Below are positions 15,942 through 25,272 of a stretch of DNA of 64,000 nucleotides, piece after piece (within the stretch, counting starts at the first letter, position 1; the number at the start of each line of letters is the position of its first letter). The notes below the pieces were generated by a model, which saw nothing but the letters and a program-made list of their open reading frames with translations, searched no databases and had not been told where the DNA came from. Origin of the DNA: UBA9611 sp965237595 (GTDB lineage Bacteria > Chloroflexota > Dehalococcoidia > Lucifugimonadales > UBA3495); contig CBDEFY010000006.1 in NCBI GenBank assembly GCA_965237595.1, forward strand, positions 744,001 through 808,000, read 5' to 3'. A program made the position numbers and the translations under genes.

Positions 15942-16882
15942 GCCGGGAGCGGCGGCGGGAGATGGTGGACCGGCGGCACCCAGCCTTGTCCACAGTGAGA
16001 CAGTGCGCCTTACTGAGCATCAGCAGGTCCAGCCTAAACTACCGGCGCAAGGGGACTTGCTCGGAGAACCTGACCGTGATGAAGGCGATGGACCACCAGT
16101 ACCTAAGTACCCCCTTCTACGGGTCGCGGCGCATGAGGGTCTGGCTGGGCACTCAAGGTCACAGGGTGAACCGGAAGCGGGTCCAGCGTCTGATGCGGAC
16201 CATGGGACTACGTGCCATCTACCGGTGGCCCCGGACCAGCAAGCCGGGGCCAGGGCACAAGGTGTATCCCTACCTCCTGAGCGGCATGGAGATCACCAGA
16301 CCAAATCAGGTGTGGGCCGCCGACATCACCTACATCCCCATGGCCAAGGGTTTCTTATACCTGGTGGCCATCATGGATTGGTACACGCGGTACGTGGTGG
16401 CCTGGCGTCTTTCCAACACCTTGGATGCTGATTTCTGTGTCGAGACATTGGAGGAAGCGCTTGGCAAGGGGAAGCCAGAGGTCTTCAACACCGACCAGGG
16501 CAGCCAGTTCACCGGCGAAGCCTTCACCGGTCTCCTAGAGCAGCACGGAGTGAGAATCAGCATGGACGGGAAGGGACGCTACACCGACAACATCTTGTTG
16601 GAGCGGCTGTGGCGCACGGTTAAGTACGAGGAGGTCTACCTGAAAGCCTACTCCAACGGGCGAGAAGCCAAGGCCGGGCTTGACGCATACTTCAGCTTCT
16701 ACAACAACCAAAGACCCCACCAGGCCTTGGGCTACCGGACACCGGCTGAGGTGTTCAAAGGAGACTTGGCGCCATCAGATGAACGGTCAATCAATGGGAA
16801 ACGGGCACCGAACGGAGCGTTCTCAGACCTTGGAAAGACGGCGGAACTCTCACTTAGTTTTGCACCAAACCTGTCCAACTGA
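15938..16882 (+). CDS. IS3 transposase OrfB (copy B), intact
   Basis: The 314-residue integrase-type transposase carries the full DDE set: first aspartate in WAADITYIPM, second in FNTDQGSQFTG, and glutamate in DNILLERLWRTVKYEE. An N-terminal HTH_21-like region (YLSTPFYGSRRMRVWL) and the tail NNQRPHQALGYRTP are as expected. It catalyses excision and insertion through a circular intermediate in this family. Confidence 0.95.
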   Translation: MSRERRREMVDRRHPALSTVRQCALLSISRSSLNYRRKGTCSENLTVMKAMDHQYLSTPFYGSRRMRVWLGTQGHRVNRKRVQRLMRTMGLRAIYRWPRTSKPGPGHKVYPYLLSGMEITRPNQVWAADITYIPMAKGFLYLVAIMDWYTRYVVAWRLSNTLDADFCVETLEEALGKGKPEVFNTDQGSQFTGEAFTGLLEQHGVRISMDGKGRYTDNILLERLWRTVKYEEVYLKAYSNGREAKAGLDAYFSFYNNQRPHQALGYRTPAEVFKGDLAPSDERSINGKRAPNGAFSDLGKTAELSLSFAPNLSN

Positions 16883-16992
16883 TTGGGTCCACCTCACACA
16901 AACAAATCTTACCCCGCGCCTGGCTTTGACACCCACAACCCCCGTTGCTACACTCGCCTGGCTTGTATTTGACGGCTGGCGGAGGTGATTGC

Positions 16993-18177
16993 ATGGCGGT
17001 GTCGCAAAAGGTCCGGCGGTTCATGGACGAGGGGGGTTGGATCCGCCGGGTTTTTGAAGAAGGGATGGCGCTGAAGGCCCAGATCGGGGCCGATAAGGTC
17101 TTCGACCTGTCCTTGGGGAACCCGGTCATGGAACCGCCCAAGGAGTTCCACGACGAGCTGCGCCGCCTGGCCAACGCCCCAGTGTCTGGGATGCACCGCT
17201 ACATGCCAAACCCCGGCTACATGGAAACCCGCGAAGCCGTGGCGGGCGCCCTGAAAACAGAGACGGGCCTGGACTTCTCCGGCGGCGACGTAATCATGAC
17301 CTGCGGGGCCGCCGCGGCTGCCAACGTGGTCCTGAAGACCATCCTCAACGAGGGCGACGAGGTCATAATCCTGTCGCCCTACTTCTGGGAATACCTCTAC
17401 TACATCGACAACCACGGCGGCGTGGCTGTGGAAGCACCCACCGACGACCAGTTCCAGCCCGACCTGGCTGCGATTGAAGCTGTGATGACTGCCAAGACGC
17501 GGGCCATCATGGTCAATTCACCCAACAACCCCACCGGCGCGGTCTACTCCGAAGAGAGCATCGAGGGACTGGCGGCATTGTTGGAGCGGAAGCAGGCCGA
17601 GCACGGCACCGAGATCTTCATCATCAGCGACGAGCCCTACCGGCGAATTATCTTTGACGACATGGGTTTCCCCCAAGTGCTGCCCCATTACGACAACAGC
17701 GTGGTGGTCACTTCCCACGCCAAGGACCTGGCCCTGCCGGGAGAGCGTATCGGCTATATCGCGGTGAACCCCAACTACCAGGGCAAAGAGGAACTATCCG
17801 CAGGATTGTCCTTCTGCAACCGCACCCTGGGGTTCGTGAACGCCCCGGCCCTGATGCAGCACATCGTCCGCAACCTCCAGGGTGTGAGCGTGGACGTGGG
17901 GTATTACGAGAAGAAACGGGACTTTCTGTGCCGGAACCTGGGGGAACTGGGCTACGATGTAGTGCGGCCCCAAGGCGCATTCTACCTATATCCAAAGGCG
18001 CCCATTGAGGACGACGTGGCCTTTTGCCGGACGCTGCTAAACTCCAACGTGCTGGTGGTTCCGGGGCGGGGCTTCGGCACGCCGGGCTACTTCCGCATCT
18101 CATACTGCGTCGAGGACTGGGTGCTGGAGGGGGCCATGGAAGGGTTCGCCAAAGCGATGGCGGAACCGGGAGGATAG
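16993..18177 (+). CDS. PLP-dependent aminotransferase, class I/II
   Basis: The 394-residue fold-type I aminotransferase shows NSPNNPTGAVY, DEPYRRIIFDD, the PLP lysine in SHAKDLALPGERIGY and the carboxylate-binding arginine in YFRISYC. The substrate is unclear; aspartate/alanine-type enzymes are nearest. The ATG at 16993 follows GGAGG and is preferred to the upstream in-frame start, which would lie in unrelated sequence beside the IS3 end. The last 12 codons and the stop belong to a 62 bp unit repeated in tandem downstream. Confidence 0.9.
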   Translation: MAVSQKVRRFMDEGGWIRRVFEEGMALKAQIGADKVFDLSLGNPVMEPPKEFHDELRRLANAPVSGMHRYMPNPGYMETREAVAGALKTETGLDFSGGDVIMTCGAAAAANVVLKTILNEGDEVIILSPYFWEYLYYIDNHGGVAVEAPTDDQFQPDLAAIEAVMTAKTRAIMVNSPNNPTGAVYSEESIEGLAALLERKQAEHGTEIFIISDEPYRRIIFDDMGFPQVLPHYDNSVVVTSHAKDLALPGERIGYIAVNPNYQGKEELSAGLSFCNRTLGFVNAPALMQHIVRNLQGVSVDVGYYEKKRDFLCRNLGELGYDVVRPQGAFYLYPKAPIEDDVAFCRTLLNSNVLVVPGRGFGTPGYFRISYCVEDWVLEGAMEGFAKAMAEPGG

Positions 18178-18362
18178 TACCGGCCCAGGAGTCTAAATAA
18201 AAGGGGTTCGCCAAAGCGATGGCGGAGCCGGGAGGATAGTACCGGCCCAGGAGTCTAAATAAAAGGGGTTCGCCAAAGCGATGGCGGAGCCGGGAGGATA
18301 GTACCGGCCCAGGAGTCTAAATAAAAGGGGTTCGCCAAGGGTATGGCGGAACCGGTAGGATA
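18143..18362 (+). repeat. 62 bp tandem repeat, about 3.5 copies, seeded from a gene end
   Basis: Units start at 18143, 18205, 18267 and 18329 (the last partial, diverged after about 20 bases). The first includes the aminotransferase 3' end and its TAG. Each contains a near-palindrome GGTTCGCC...GGCGGAACC or GGCGGAGCC, then AGTCTAAATAAAAG. Spacing is exactly 62 bp. It looks like replication slippage over a terminator-like hairpin. Confidence 0.9.
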
Positions 18363-18375
18363 GAAGCGGCTACCG

Positions 18376-18933
18376 CTAGTTGTCTCCGAACAGGTTTGCC
18401 AACTCCAAGGACAGCCCCTCCAGGAGGGGAGACTCAAGGGTCTGGCCGGTCCCGAAAACCTGGTAGGGGCTGAGGCCTTCTTCGCCCAGGGCCAAAACCT
18501 CAACAGTCTCGGCATCGGGGTCGACCAGCCAATACTCTTTGACTCCGTGCCGGGCGTACAATGCCCGCTTATAGCCTTGGTCGTACTCAGCAGTCGACGG
18601 CGAAAGAATCTCGACCACCAGGTCCGGCGCCCCTTGTATGTTGGCTTCCGTGATTACGCTGGCCCTTTCATTGGAGATAAACATCAGGTCCGGCTGGGCC
18701 ACGTCGTGATTGGACAGAACCACATCCAGCGGCCCGAACCAAACACGGCCAAGTTCTGCTTCGGCAACGAAAGCAAACACCAACCGGTATAGATTGGCAA
18801 GCAGTCTTTGATGCGTTTGGGTGGGTGAAGGGGCCAAAATCATCTCCCCGTCGAGAAGCTGATACCGGGTTCCCTCGGGCGTGCTCATGTAATCTTTGAC
18901 CGTGAATTTTAACTTGGGATTTGGCTGCGTCAT
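18376..18933 (-). CDS. Uma2-family (DUF820) PD-(D/E)XK protein
   Basis: The 185-residue protein has the Uma2 pattern: YQLLDGEMILAPSP, VAQPDLMFIS, APDLVVEILSPST and KEYWLVDPDAETVEV, which carry the predicted nuclease residues (D, E, and K in the last part). Such proteins are abundant in Chloroflexota and cyanobacteria; their role is not established. It stands alone between the tandem repeat and the broken dehydratase gene. The shine-dalgarno sequence is weak. Confidence 0.9.
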   Translation of the reverse strand: MTQPNPKLKFTVKDYMSTPEGTRYQLLDGEMILAPSPTQTHQRLLANLYRLVFAFVAEAELGRVWFGPLDVVLSNHDVAQPDLMFISNERASVITEANIQGAPDLVVEILSPSTAEYDQGYKRALYARHGVKEYWLVDPDAETVEVLALGEEGLSPYQVFGTGQTLESPLLEGLSLELANLFGDN

Positions 18934-18973
18934 GACTGGAAACCTGGCTTGAGAGTCCCTTTATCGTATTATA

Positions 18974-19489
18974 TCAGCCCGTCATTTGGGCGATCTTTGA
19001 GGGCAGCCGGACCGAAGCCCTCCCCTTCATGGTGATTTCGCCGCGCTGGTTCTCACCCCATACTTCCATGTCCACCAGCATCTCGCCGTCTTTGTCGTGC
19101 TTGCCGGTAATCTTGCCCTTGCACCAAGTTGTGTCGCCCACCACGTTGAAGCGGCGCAATTCGACGTACATCTTCTGCAAGAAACCGTCGTCGCCCATCC
19201 AGTTGGTCAGCAGATTGCCCATCCAGCAACAACGCTGGCAGCCGTAGTCATAAGCGCCGGGAAGTCCCGGGCTCTCGGCGGCCTCTTGAATGTCGTGGAC
19301 CCGGATGATGGCTTCCTGGGCGCCGGTGGTTGGATCGGTGAAGCCCCAAGACGGGTGCCGGGCCATCTCCCGCAGTTGAATGCCGTGGGATATGCCGCCG
19401 ATGCATCCGGCCACGAAGGCGGTGATATCGCCGTGACTCATGGGCCCCTTGACGCACGGGCCGACATCGTCGCCCACAGCCACGTCCTC
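18974..19489 (-). pseudogene. FAS1/MaoC-like dehydratase, C-terminal half
   Basis: It starts in frame at EDVAVGDDVGPCVKGPMSH, the second hot-dog domain of a two-domain (R)-specific acyl-CoA hydratase/dehydratase-like protein, and ends LPSKIAQMTG. Codons upstream of 19489 in the open frame (to 19549) come from inserted DNA. The N-terminal half is at 22234-22849, also minus. Joining the halves gives the family sequence RWW-EDVAVGD. The enzyme family acts on CoA esters. Here the gene is broken by the insertion and by two further lesions in the other half. Confidence 0.8.
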
Positions 19490-19631
19490 GCACAGGTGGG
19501 CAATAGGCCATACTTTCGGTTGTAGACCGTCAGCGATAATGGGACACATATAAGGGTAGGAAAACCCGAGAGTCGGAGGGTGGTGTGAGCTCCTGAAATG
19601 AGGGTAGAGTTACCCACAGAAAGGAGCAGAT

Positions 19632-20039
19632 GTGTCCCAATTAGAAGTAAGCAAAGCAGAGGCCGCCGAGGAACGAAGCGAGCAGACCAGGTCTTTCGTC
19701 CGTACAGTGAAGGCGGCTGCCCGACGTAAGTACACCTCCGAAGACAAGATCCGAATTGTTCTGGAGGGCTTCCGCCGCGAGGTCACAGTCAACGACCTGT
19801 GCCGGCGGGAGGGGATCAAGCCCCACTCCTACTACTCGTGGACCAAAGAGTTCATGGAGGCGGGCAAGGAGAGGTTGACCCGTGACTCGGTTCGGGACGC
19901 CACTCAGCATGAGGTAGGGCAGCTCAAGCGAGAGAACGGGGAACTCAAGGAGCTAGTGGCCGATCTGTCGCTGGAGGCGTACCGTCTCAAAAAAACGGCC
20001 ATCCCCGTGCCCCAGGACGCCACCGGTACCAGCGGATGA
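19632..20039 (+). CDS. IS3-family transposase OrfA
   Basis: The 135-residue HTH subunit (YTSEDKIRIVLEGFRREVTV, DLCRREGIKPHSYYSW) has a heptad-rich C-terminal helix (VGQLKRENGELKELVADL). The start is a GTG five bases after AGGAG. It overlaps orfB by ATGA. Confidence 0.85.
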   Translation: MSQLEVSKAEAAEERSEQTRSFVRTVKAAARRKYTSEDKIRIVLEGFRREVTVNDLCRREGIKPHSYYSWTKEFMEAGKERLTRDSVRDATQHEVGQLKRENGELKELVADLSLEAYRLKKTAIPVPQDATGTSG

Positions 20040-21022
20040 GCGCCCCGGAGAAGGCAGAGGTAGTTACCAAAGTATCCTCGTCTCCCCTCCCCAAGCGAAA
20101 GGTCCTCAGAGAGCTGGGCATCCCTAAGAGCACCTACTACCGGTGGCTCAGACGCCAAGACCAACAAGGACTTGAGGACCGACCAGAAGGCGATCAGCCA
20201 CCATGGAACCGTCTTACTATTCAGGAAGAACGCTCAGTCCTGTTATCAGCCAGAGAGATGCCAGAGCTGAGCTGCCGTCAGCTGGCCGCGTGGATCACCG
20301 ACAACCAGGGCTTCTCAGTCTCAGAGTCCAGCGTCTACCGTATCCTGGGCAGGGAGGGCCTAGTGAAGCGGCCTGAGATGCGGTTGGCCGCGGGGAAGGA
20401 GTACCACCGCAAGACCACAGGACCTCACCAGATGTGGGCCACCGATGCCTCATACTTCAGGGTGGTTGGTTGGGGCTACTACTACCTGGTCACCGTTATG
20501 GACGACTACTCCCGCTTCATCCTGGCTCACAGGCTTCAGCAAGATATGACGGCCGACTCCTTCATCGAGGTGGTCCAGGATGCTGTGGACACGACCAGCA
20601 TGGACCAAGTTCCAGTCACAGACCGCACCAGGCTGCTGAGTGACAACGGTCCAGGCTATGTCTAAAGAGCATTCAGGGACTACCTGGGGATGGTTGGCAT
20701 CAAGCACATCCTAGCAACTCCTTTCCACCCTCAGACCAACGGGAAGCTGGAGCGCTACCACCAGACCATCAAACGGGACGTCAACCAGGTGCCTTATGAG
20801 TTGCCCGCCGACCTTGAGGCTGCTATCGCGCCCTTCGTCAGCTACTACAACTACCGGCGCTATCACAAGGCTCTGGGCAACGTGACACCATCAGACGTGC
20901 TCAAGGGAAGACGGCAAGAGATCCTACAACGCAGGAAGGAGGTGAAGGCTCAAACCACCGAACGGCGACGACGCTACAACAGGGCCCTCAGGGAGCTCAC
21001 CAGACCTCCATCCAGCCCCTGA
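20036..21022 (+). pseudogene. IS3-family transposase OrfB with internal TAA
   Basis: It holds an HTH_21-type region and a DDE core: WATDASYFRV, LLSDNGPGYV, then GKLERYHQTIKRDV and YYNYRRYHKALGNVTP. An in-frame TAA at 20663-20665 cuts it just after the second aspartate, where relatives usually read serine or a similar residue. The rest of the frame is undamaged, so the nonsense change is recent. Confidence 0.85.
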
Positions 21023-21046
21023 TCTCTCGGCTCCCAATGTGTCCCA

Positions 21047-22233
21047 CTTTTGCTGGTTGCTAACAGTGCGACGAGGGCTGCGCAAACTGGTCAATCGGGG
21101 ATTCTACCCACACAACCGCACCTGCTACGGCTTCAAACTGGAGAAGATCAAGCAGAAGGAAGACGAACCCGCACACCCCAAGCTCGTTCTGGACCCGCCA
21201 TACTCCGATATCGTCAGGAGGCTGTTCCTGGAATCAATAGCGGGGAGAACCGACAAGGACATCCGGGTAGGACTCCACGACGACGGGATACCCAGCCCGA
21301 GTGGCAAGGATTGGTGGCCCCCTTCCACCATCGACACCATCCTCAACAAGCCGATCTACGCGGGATACGTGAACTGGGGCCTAAGCTCGAAGAGCGGCGA
21401 TGAGCCCATCCTGGTACCCGACCATCACGAGGGAATAGTCGCTCCGGAGGAGTTTGAACTGGCCCACCAGAGCAGAGCAGGAAGGGCAAAAACGGCAACC
21501 AATCCCAGGGAGGCAGGAACTGACCGCATGATGAGCAGCCTCCTGAAGTGCCGGAAATGCAAAGAAAGTCTTCAGGCCGCCCAACAAAAGATTCAGACCT
21601 CTGCTACTACATCTGCAAGACCCGCAGGAATGAAACGGTTTCGGTATGCGACTGTCCCAACATCCACAGCCGGGAATTTGAGCCGATGTTCCTGAAGGCG
21701 GTGACGGAGGACATCCTCTCTCCCAGCAACACGAAAACCATCATAGAGGTGGTATCCCGCGAACTGGAAGTCCCATACGAAGAACAACTCTCCAGGCTGG
21801 AGCTCATCGAAAAGGAAATCCTCGGAGTGGAAAAGAAGGAGGACCGGGTCATGACGGCCTACGAGGCCGGGGCCTACACGGTGGAGAACTTCACGAAGAG
21901 GATGGATCCCCTGCGAAAGCAAAAAGCTGAACTGAATGGTAACAAAGCCACAGCAAGAAAGGAGCTGAACCGCGATGCCGTCATCGTGGCCAGCCCACAG
22001 ATGGTGATTGACTTCGCCAAGGACATGAGCAAGCTCATACAGCACTCCCAGCCGAAGGAAAGGAAGGAGTTACTCAAGAAGTTCATCCAATGCGTCTGGG
22101 TGGAACCAGGAAAGGCAACCATCGTGTACCGCATCCCGATGCCCAGCGATGGGCCTAACCCAAGAGCAACCAAACACGAACTGGCTCTCGACGGGGAGCC
22201 AGTTTCAGTTTGGCCTACTGCACGCGCAGGCCC
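21047..22233 (+). pseudogene. large serine recombinase, N-terminus lost and frameshifted
   Basis: The first part has the recombinase domain (RGFYPHNRTCYGFKL, RRLFLESIAGRTDKDI, ILNKPIYAGYVNW) and the first half of the zinc ribbon (LLKCRKCKESL). The ribbon continues in another frame from about 21580 (SDLCYYICKTRRNE, CDCPNI), followed by a coiled-coil region (21720-21960) and a C-terminal block. The catalytic resolvase domain of about 140 residues is missing, removed where IS3 sits. Such recombinases integrate phages and transposons. Confidence 0.8.
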
Positions 22234-22849
22234 CCACCAACGGGGATTGACGCCCCTGACCTCTTCATTCAAAACCGCGTCTTGAATCGCCTTGATTTCT
22301 TCGGAAGAGTACTTGGAGGGCTCAAAAGAGTTCTTCTGTTTCTCCTTTGGCGGCGTCCCGTTCGGCGCGTACCTGCCAGCCCCGGGTCTTGGCGATGGTA
22401 TCTCCGTGCTGATTGAAGTAGTGGGTGACGCTGGACTGAATCAGAATCTTCCCAGCAAATTCGGACTCCTTCTCCTGCAGGTCGGTGAACTGCTCTTGGA
22501 CCGAGGTCTTGTCGTCCAGGTAGATCGGCCGGTACCACTCCCAGTCATTGCCGGCATGGAAGCCGTGGACCCCAGGCAGGCCGCCGGTCCGTCCGGAGCA
22601 CTAATAGACGCTGTAGAGGAAGCAAGGCGGGGCGATAATCTTTCCGTATCGGCTGTTGTAACCGTGACCCAGGTCCCAATAGAGAGGGTTTTCGTCGCCG
22701 ATTCCCTGACAGAAATGCCGTATAGCGTCCTGGGTAGCTTGGGTGTTGAACAGGCCGACGCCATACTGCCGTGGGCGGTTGAAGTTGCCCAGGCGTGCCC
22801 GAAGCCGGTCGATGCCTTCCTGTGTAATCTTTCCTGATTCGAGTACCAT
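22234..22849 (-). pseudogene. FAS1/MaoC-like dehydratase, N-terminal half
   Basis: The ATG at 22849 follows AGGAG. The protein reads IRHFCQGIGDENPLYWD, then GKIIAPPCFLYSVY, the first hot-dog domain. A TAG near 22600 interrupts it, after which the same frame goes on (VHGFHAGNDWEWYRPIYLDD to VTHYFNQHGDTIAKTRGW). A one-base shift near 22330 moves to SFEPSKYSSEEIKAI and EEVRGVNPRWW, where the insertion begins. With the other half, and correcting one base, it gives about 376 residues, the normal two-domain size. The gene is dead on three counts. Confidence 0.78.
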
Positions 22850-22931
22850 GCGGATTCTCCTAGCGCCGTGGGCCGGCTTTTGCGCCCGACATTCCAGCGC
22901 AACCAATTTAAATTAAAGGGGACAGGACTTA

Positions 22932-24344
22932 CTATCCCTGGCCCTGCTGCTGGTAGGCCCGCACCCGGGCTGGTGTCCTGGGACTGGGTATCACCCAATA
23001 GAAGACGGCCGCCAGTCCGTAGCAGATAATCAGAGGGACCAGAGCCCATTTGAAGCTGCCCGTGTGGTCGAATATGACTCCCATCCACACCGGCGTGCTC
23101 ATGGACATCAATTGGTCTGGCAGGTGCTGCCAGCCTCGCAGTGTCGCGTAGCTTCGCCGGCCGAAGAAGTCTCCCATAATGGCCCAGGCCAGCGGGCTTG
23201 CCGTCTCGGAGAAGGCCGCCAGCACCACGAACGCCACCACCTGCAAGATGTGCCCGGTGCCGTTCAACAGGACCAGCAGGGACAATGCGCCGCCAATCAT
23301 GCAGGCGGAACTTAGCTTCTGCTTGGACCACTTGTCGCCCAGCCAGCCGATCATGGGTGTCATCAACAACAGGCTGAAGGACATTACCCCGACAAAGGCC
23401 ACGGCGATTGGTTGAGCGCCGTCCTCGCTGCGCCCAGACCCCATCAGGAACCAGACCACCAGGGGCACCAAAAGGAATTGCGTGCCGGAATGGACCACGT
23501 TCCGCATGCCCACGGCCAACACCAACGTCCAGTACGTGGGAGTCTTCATGGCCTCGGTTGCGGTGAAATCCGGCTCTCCGGCATGGAGAATGGCCGTCCT
23601 TTGTTGGACCCCGCCGGAGTCTTGACCGCCTCCGGAAACAACCTCGGCGATATTTACCTCGTCATCCGGAATGGGATCTCCGTCCGGGCGCAGCCCCATG
23701 CTCTCCGGGTCGCGGCGGATCAAGAAGGACATGGGGATGACCACCGCCAGTATGACCACACCGGAGATGAAGGCTGCCGGACGCCAACCGGCACTGAGCA
23801 CTAAGAATCCCATCAGCGGTGCAATGGCCGTGCCGCCGATGGCATTGCCGGTGCCCGCTATACCCATGGCCAGGCCGCGGTGCCGCCGGAACCACTGGTT
23901 GATGGCTGGCATGGTGGCGTTGTTGTAGCCGGCCCTGAAACCAAGAGACAGCAGGCCCACAAACACACAGACAAAATATAGGTAGTTCTGGGTGAAAGAA
24001 AGCAGGATGAACCCTAGCCCAGAAGTGATGCCGCCGAACATCAGGATCACCCGTGGGCCGAACCGGTCGGTGGCCCAGCCCATGATTGGGCCCTGGAGTC
24101 CGCCCTCCATGCGGCCCAGCATCTCGGCGAATGAGATGGCGGCAACGCCGATACCCAATTCGTTGCGAAGGGGGATGATGTAGGAAGTGAAACCTTTGTT
24201 GAAGGTTCCGTGTTTCAGGGCGTCGGCCCCCATTGATGCGATTGCGATCCACCAGCCGTAGAACATGTTCCGGGGCCGCGGCAGCCTTGGTGTTATCGGT
24301 TCTTTAATCACGTTGCAGAGTTTTCTCGGATCTTTAACGGCCAA
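22932..24344 (-). CDS. MFS transporter
   Basis: The protein of about 470 residues has twelve predicted membrane segments and the MFS loop motif (GWATDRFGPRVILM after segment 2, GWLGDKWSKQK in the second half). The central loop (about 225-265) is long and acidic. Nearest in style are monocarboxylate/oxalate-formate-type carriers. Neighbouring acyl-CoA enzymes suggest an organic acid as substrate, but this is inference. The start is a TTG (AVKDPRK); an ATG at 24266 directly before the first helix is an alternative. Confidence 0.88.
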   Translation of the reverse strand: MAVKDPRKLCNVIKEPITPRLPRPRNMFYGWWIAIASMGADALKHGTFNKGFTSYIIPLRNELGIGVAAISFAEMLGRMEGGLQGPIMGWATDRFGPRVILMFGGITSGLGFILLSFTQNYLYFVCVFVGLLSLGFRAGYNNATMPAINQWFRRHRGLAMGIAGTGNAIGGTAIAPLMGFLVLSAGWRPAAFISGVVILAVVIPMSFLIRRDPESMGLRPDGDPIPDDEVNIAEVVSGGGQDSGGVQQRTAILHAGEPDFTATEAMKTPTYWTLVLAVGMRNVVHSGTQFLLVPLVVWFLMGSGRSEDGAQPIAVAFVGVMSFSLLLMTPMIGWLGDKWSKQKLSSACMIGGALSLLVLLNGTGHILQVVAFVVLAAFSETASPLAWAIMGDFFGRRSYATLRGWQHLPDQLMSMSTPVWMGVIFDHTGSFKWALVPLIICYGLAAVFYWVIPSPRTPARVRAYQQQGQG

Positions 24345-24414
24345 GGGCGAGATGAACGTTCATTTAAAGATAGCTGGAAGGAGTGGACAGGAGACCCTGG
24401 GGGCTGTGCCTGGT

Positions 24415-25127
24415 CTAGTATACAGCGTGTTCGGATTCCAGAGCCTGCAGCCGGTCTTGGGATAGGCCTAAAATGCCGCACAGGATGTATTGGTTGTGCT
24501 CTCCCAAGAGTGGGGCCGCCTTCCTGATTTCCCCTGGGGTCTCGTAGAAGACCCAGGGCATCCCATAGATCCATTTGGTCCCCAGATGGGGATGTTCCAC
24601 CGACTCGTAGGCCTGCCGGACTTGCAGTTGGGGTCCAAGAACCGCAACTAGATGTTCATGACCGGCATGGCCGCTTCGCCATGTTCCTGCAACAACTGGG
24701 CTGCTTCGCCGGCGGTTTGCCGCCTGGTCCAATCCGCGATGTTCTCATCCAACTCCCGGATGTTGGCCTGGCGGGCTTGGCGGTGGGCGAACCGTTCCCC
24801 CCCTGACCATTCCGGCCCGCCCATGGCCCGGCAGAGCCCCTGCCATTCTTCGTCGGTACGTACGGCGATTGATATCCAGCGTTCCTCGTCGGCACAGGGA
24901 TAGTTATTATGGGGGGCGAACTCCGGGTCGGCGTTGCCCTGGGGACGGGGCGGCTCACCGGACATCTGATAGCCCAAGAACGCCTCGCCCAGCATGGACG
25001 CCGTGGCTTCAAGTTGGGCCACCTCAATCTCCTGTCCCTCACCGGTTACACTACGGTGACGCAGGGCCGCCACCGCGCCCAAGGCCGCGTGCAGCGAGGC
25101 GATGACCGGGACGAGGATGTTGGTGGG
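24415..25127 (-). pseudogene. CaiB/BaiF (family III) CoA transferase fragment, frameshifted
   Basis: The frame from about 25127 encodes ALRHRSVTGEGQEIEVAQLE and then NYPCADEERWISIAV, typical of the middle of family III CoA transferases. At about 24650 it stops, and the end of the protein (SVEHPHLGTKWIYGMPWVF to ILGLSQDRLQAL) lies in another frame. The N-terminal third with the CoA-binding start and the catalytic aspartate is absent, ended by a TGA upstream. The gene is a remnant of a catabolic cluster with the adjacent MFS and dehydratase genes. Confidence 0.8.
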
Positions 25128-25197
25128 CGAGTCTCAATCGCCTTGAATCAACGGACTCAGCCTCGCCGACCCGCCAAGGGGCGGGCACAAAATCCAA

Positions 25198-25225
25198 CCG
25201 GCCCGGCCGCAGTTGGCCGGGCCGG
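25198..25225. terminator. perfect 11 bp GC stem
   Basis: CCGGCCCGGCC and GGCCGGGCCGG pair around GCAGTT. It lies between the cupin gene end and the CoA-transferase remnant on the minus strand, where the transcript continues TTGGATTTTG. It is probably a terminator of the cupin transcript, although the T-run is broken. Confidence 0.6.
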
Positions 25226-25272
25226 AAATGGGCATCCGATTAATGCCTGATTATTCTAACCGTCAGGCTGGA

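Larger units (their letters stand above)
15567..16896 (+). mobile_element. IS3-family element, complete (copy B)
   Basis: It is 1,330 bp, bounded by TGAGGTGGACCC (15567-15578) and GGGTCCACCTCA (16885-16896). Both frames are intact, so this is the likely active master copy of the window. The flanks (AAC left, CAC right) do not form a target duplication, because it is fused to the truncated copy A on its left. Confidence 0.93.
19540..21046 (+). mobile_element. second type of IS3-family element
   Basis: The ends are TGGGACACAT (19540-19549) and ATGTGTCCCA (21037-21046), exact inverted repeats; length is 1,507 bp. It is not related closely to the IS3 copies at 14.5 and 40.5 kb. The flanks (ATAA left, CTTT right) show no target duplication, which fits loss of neighbouring DNA, including the start of the serine recombinase gene. 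Confidence 0.8.
19490..22233 (+). mobile_element. 2.7 kb insertion: serine-recombinase element remnant plus IS3
   Basis: The limits are set by reconstruction. Joining 22234 to 19489 on the minus strand restores a dehydratase reading frame with an uncertainty of about one base. The insert holds 50 bp of unassigned DNA, a 1.5 kb IS3-type element and the C-terminal two thirds of a large serine recombinase. A serine-integrase element most likely entered first and was then damaged by IS3. Confidence 0.65.

Noticed and set aside
18143..18362. Tandem array as a CRISPR
   Set aside because: The units are head-to-tail 62 bp copies without variable spacers and start inside a gene.
20663..20665. Stop-codon recoding (TAG, TAA and TGA occur within otherwise open genes)
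   Set aside because: All three stops appear, only in transposases and accessory genes, and none in core genes; ordinary gene decay explains it.
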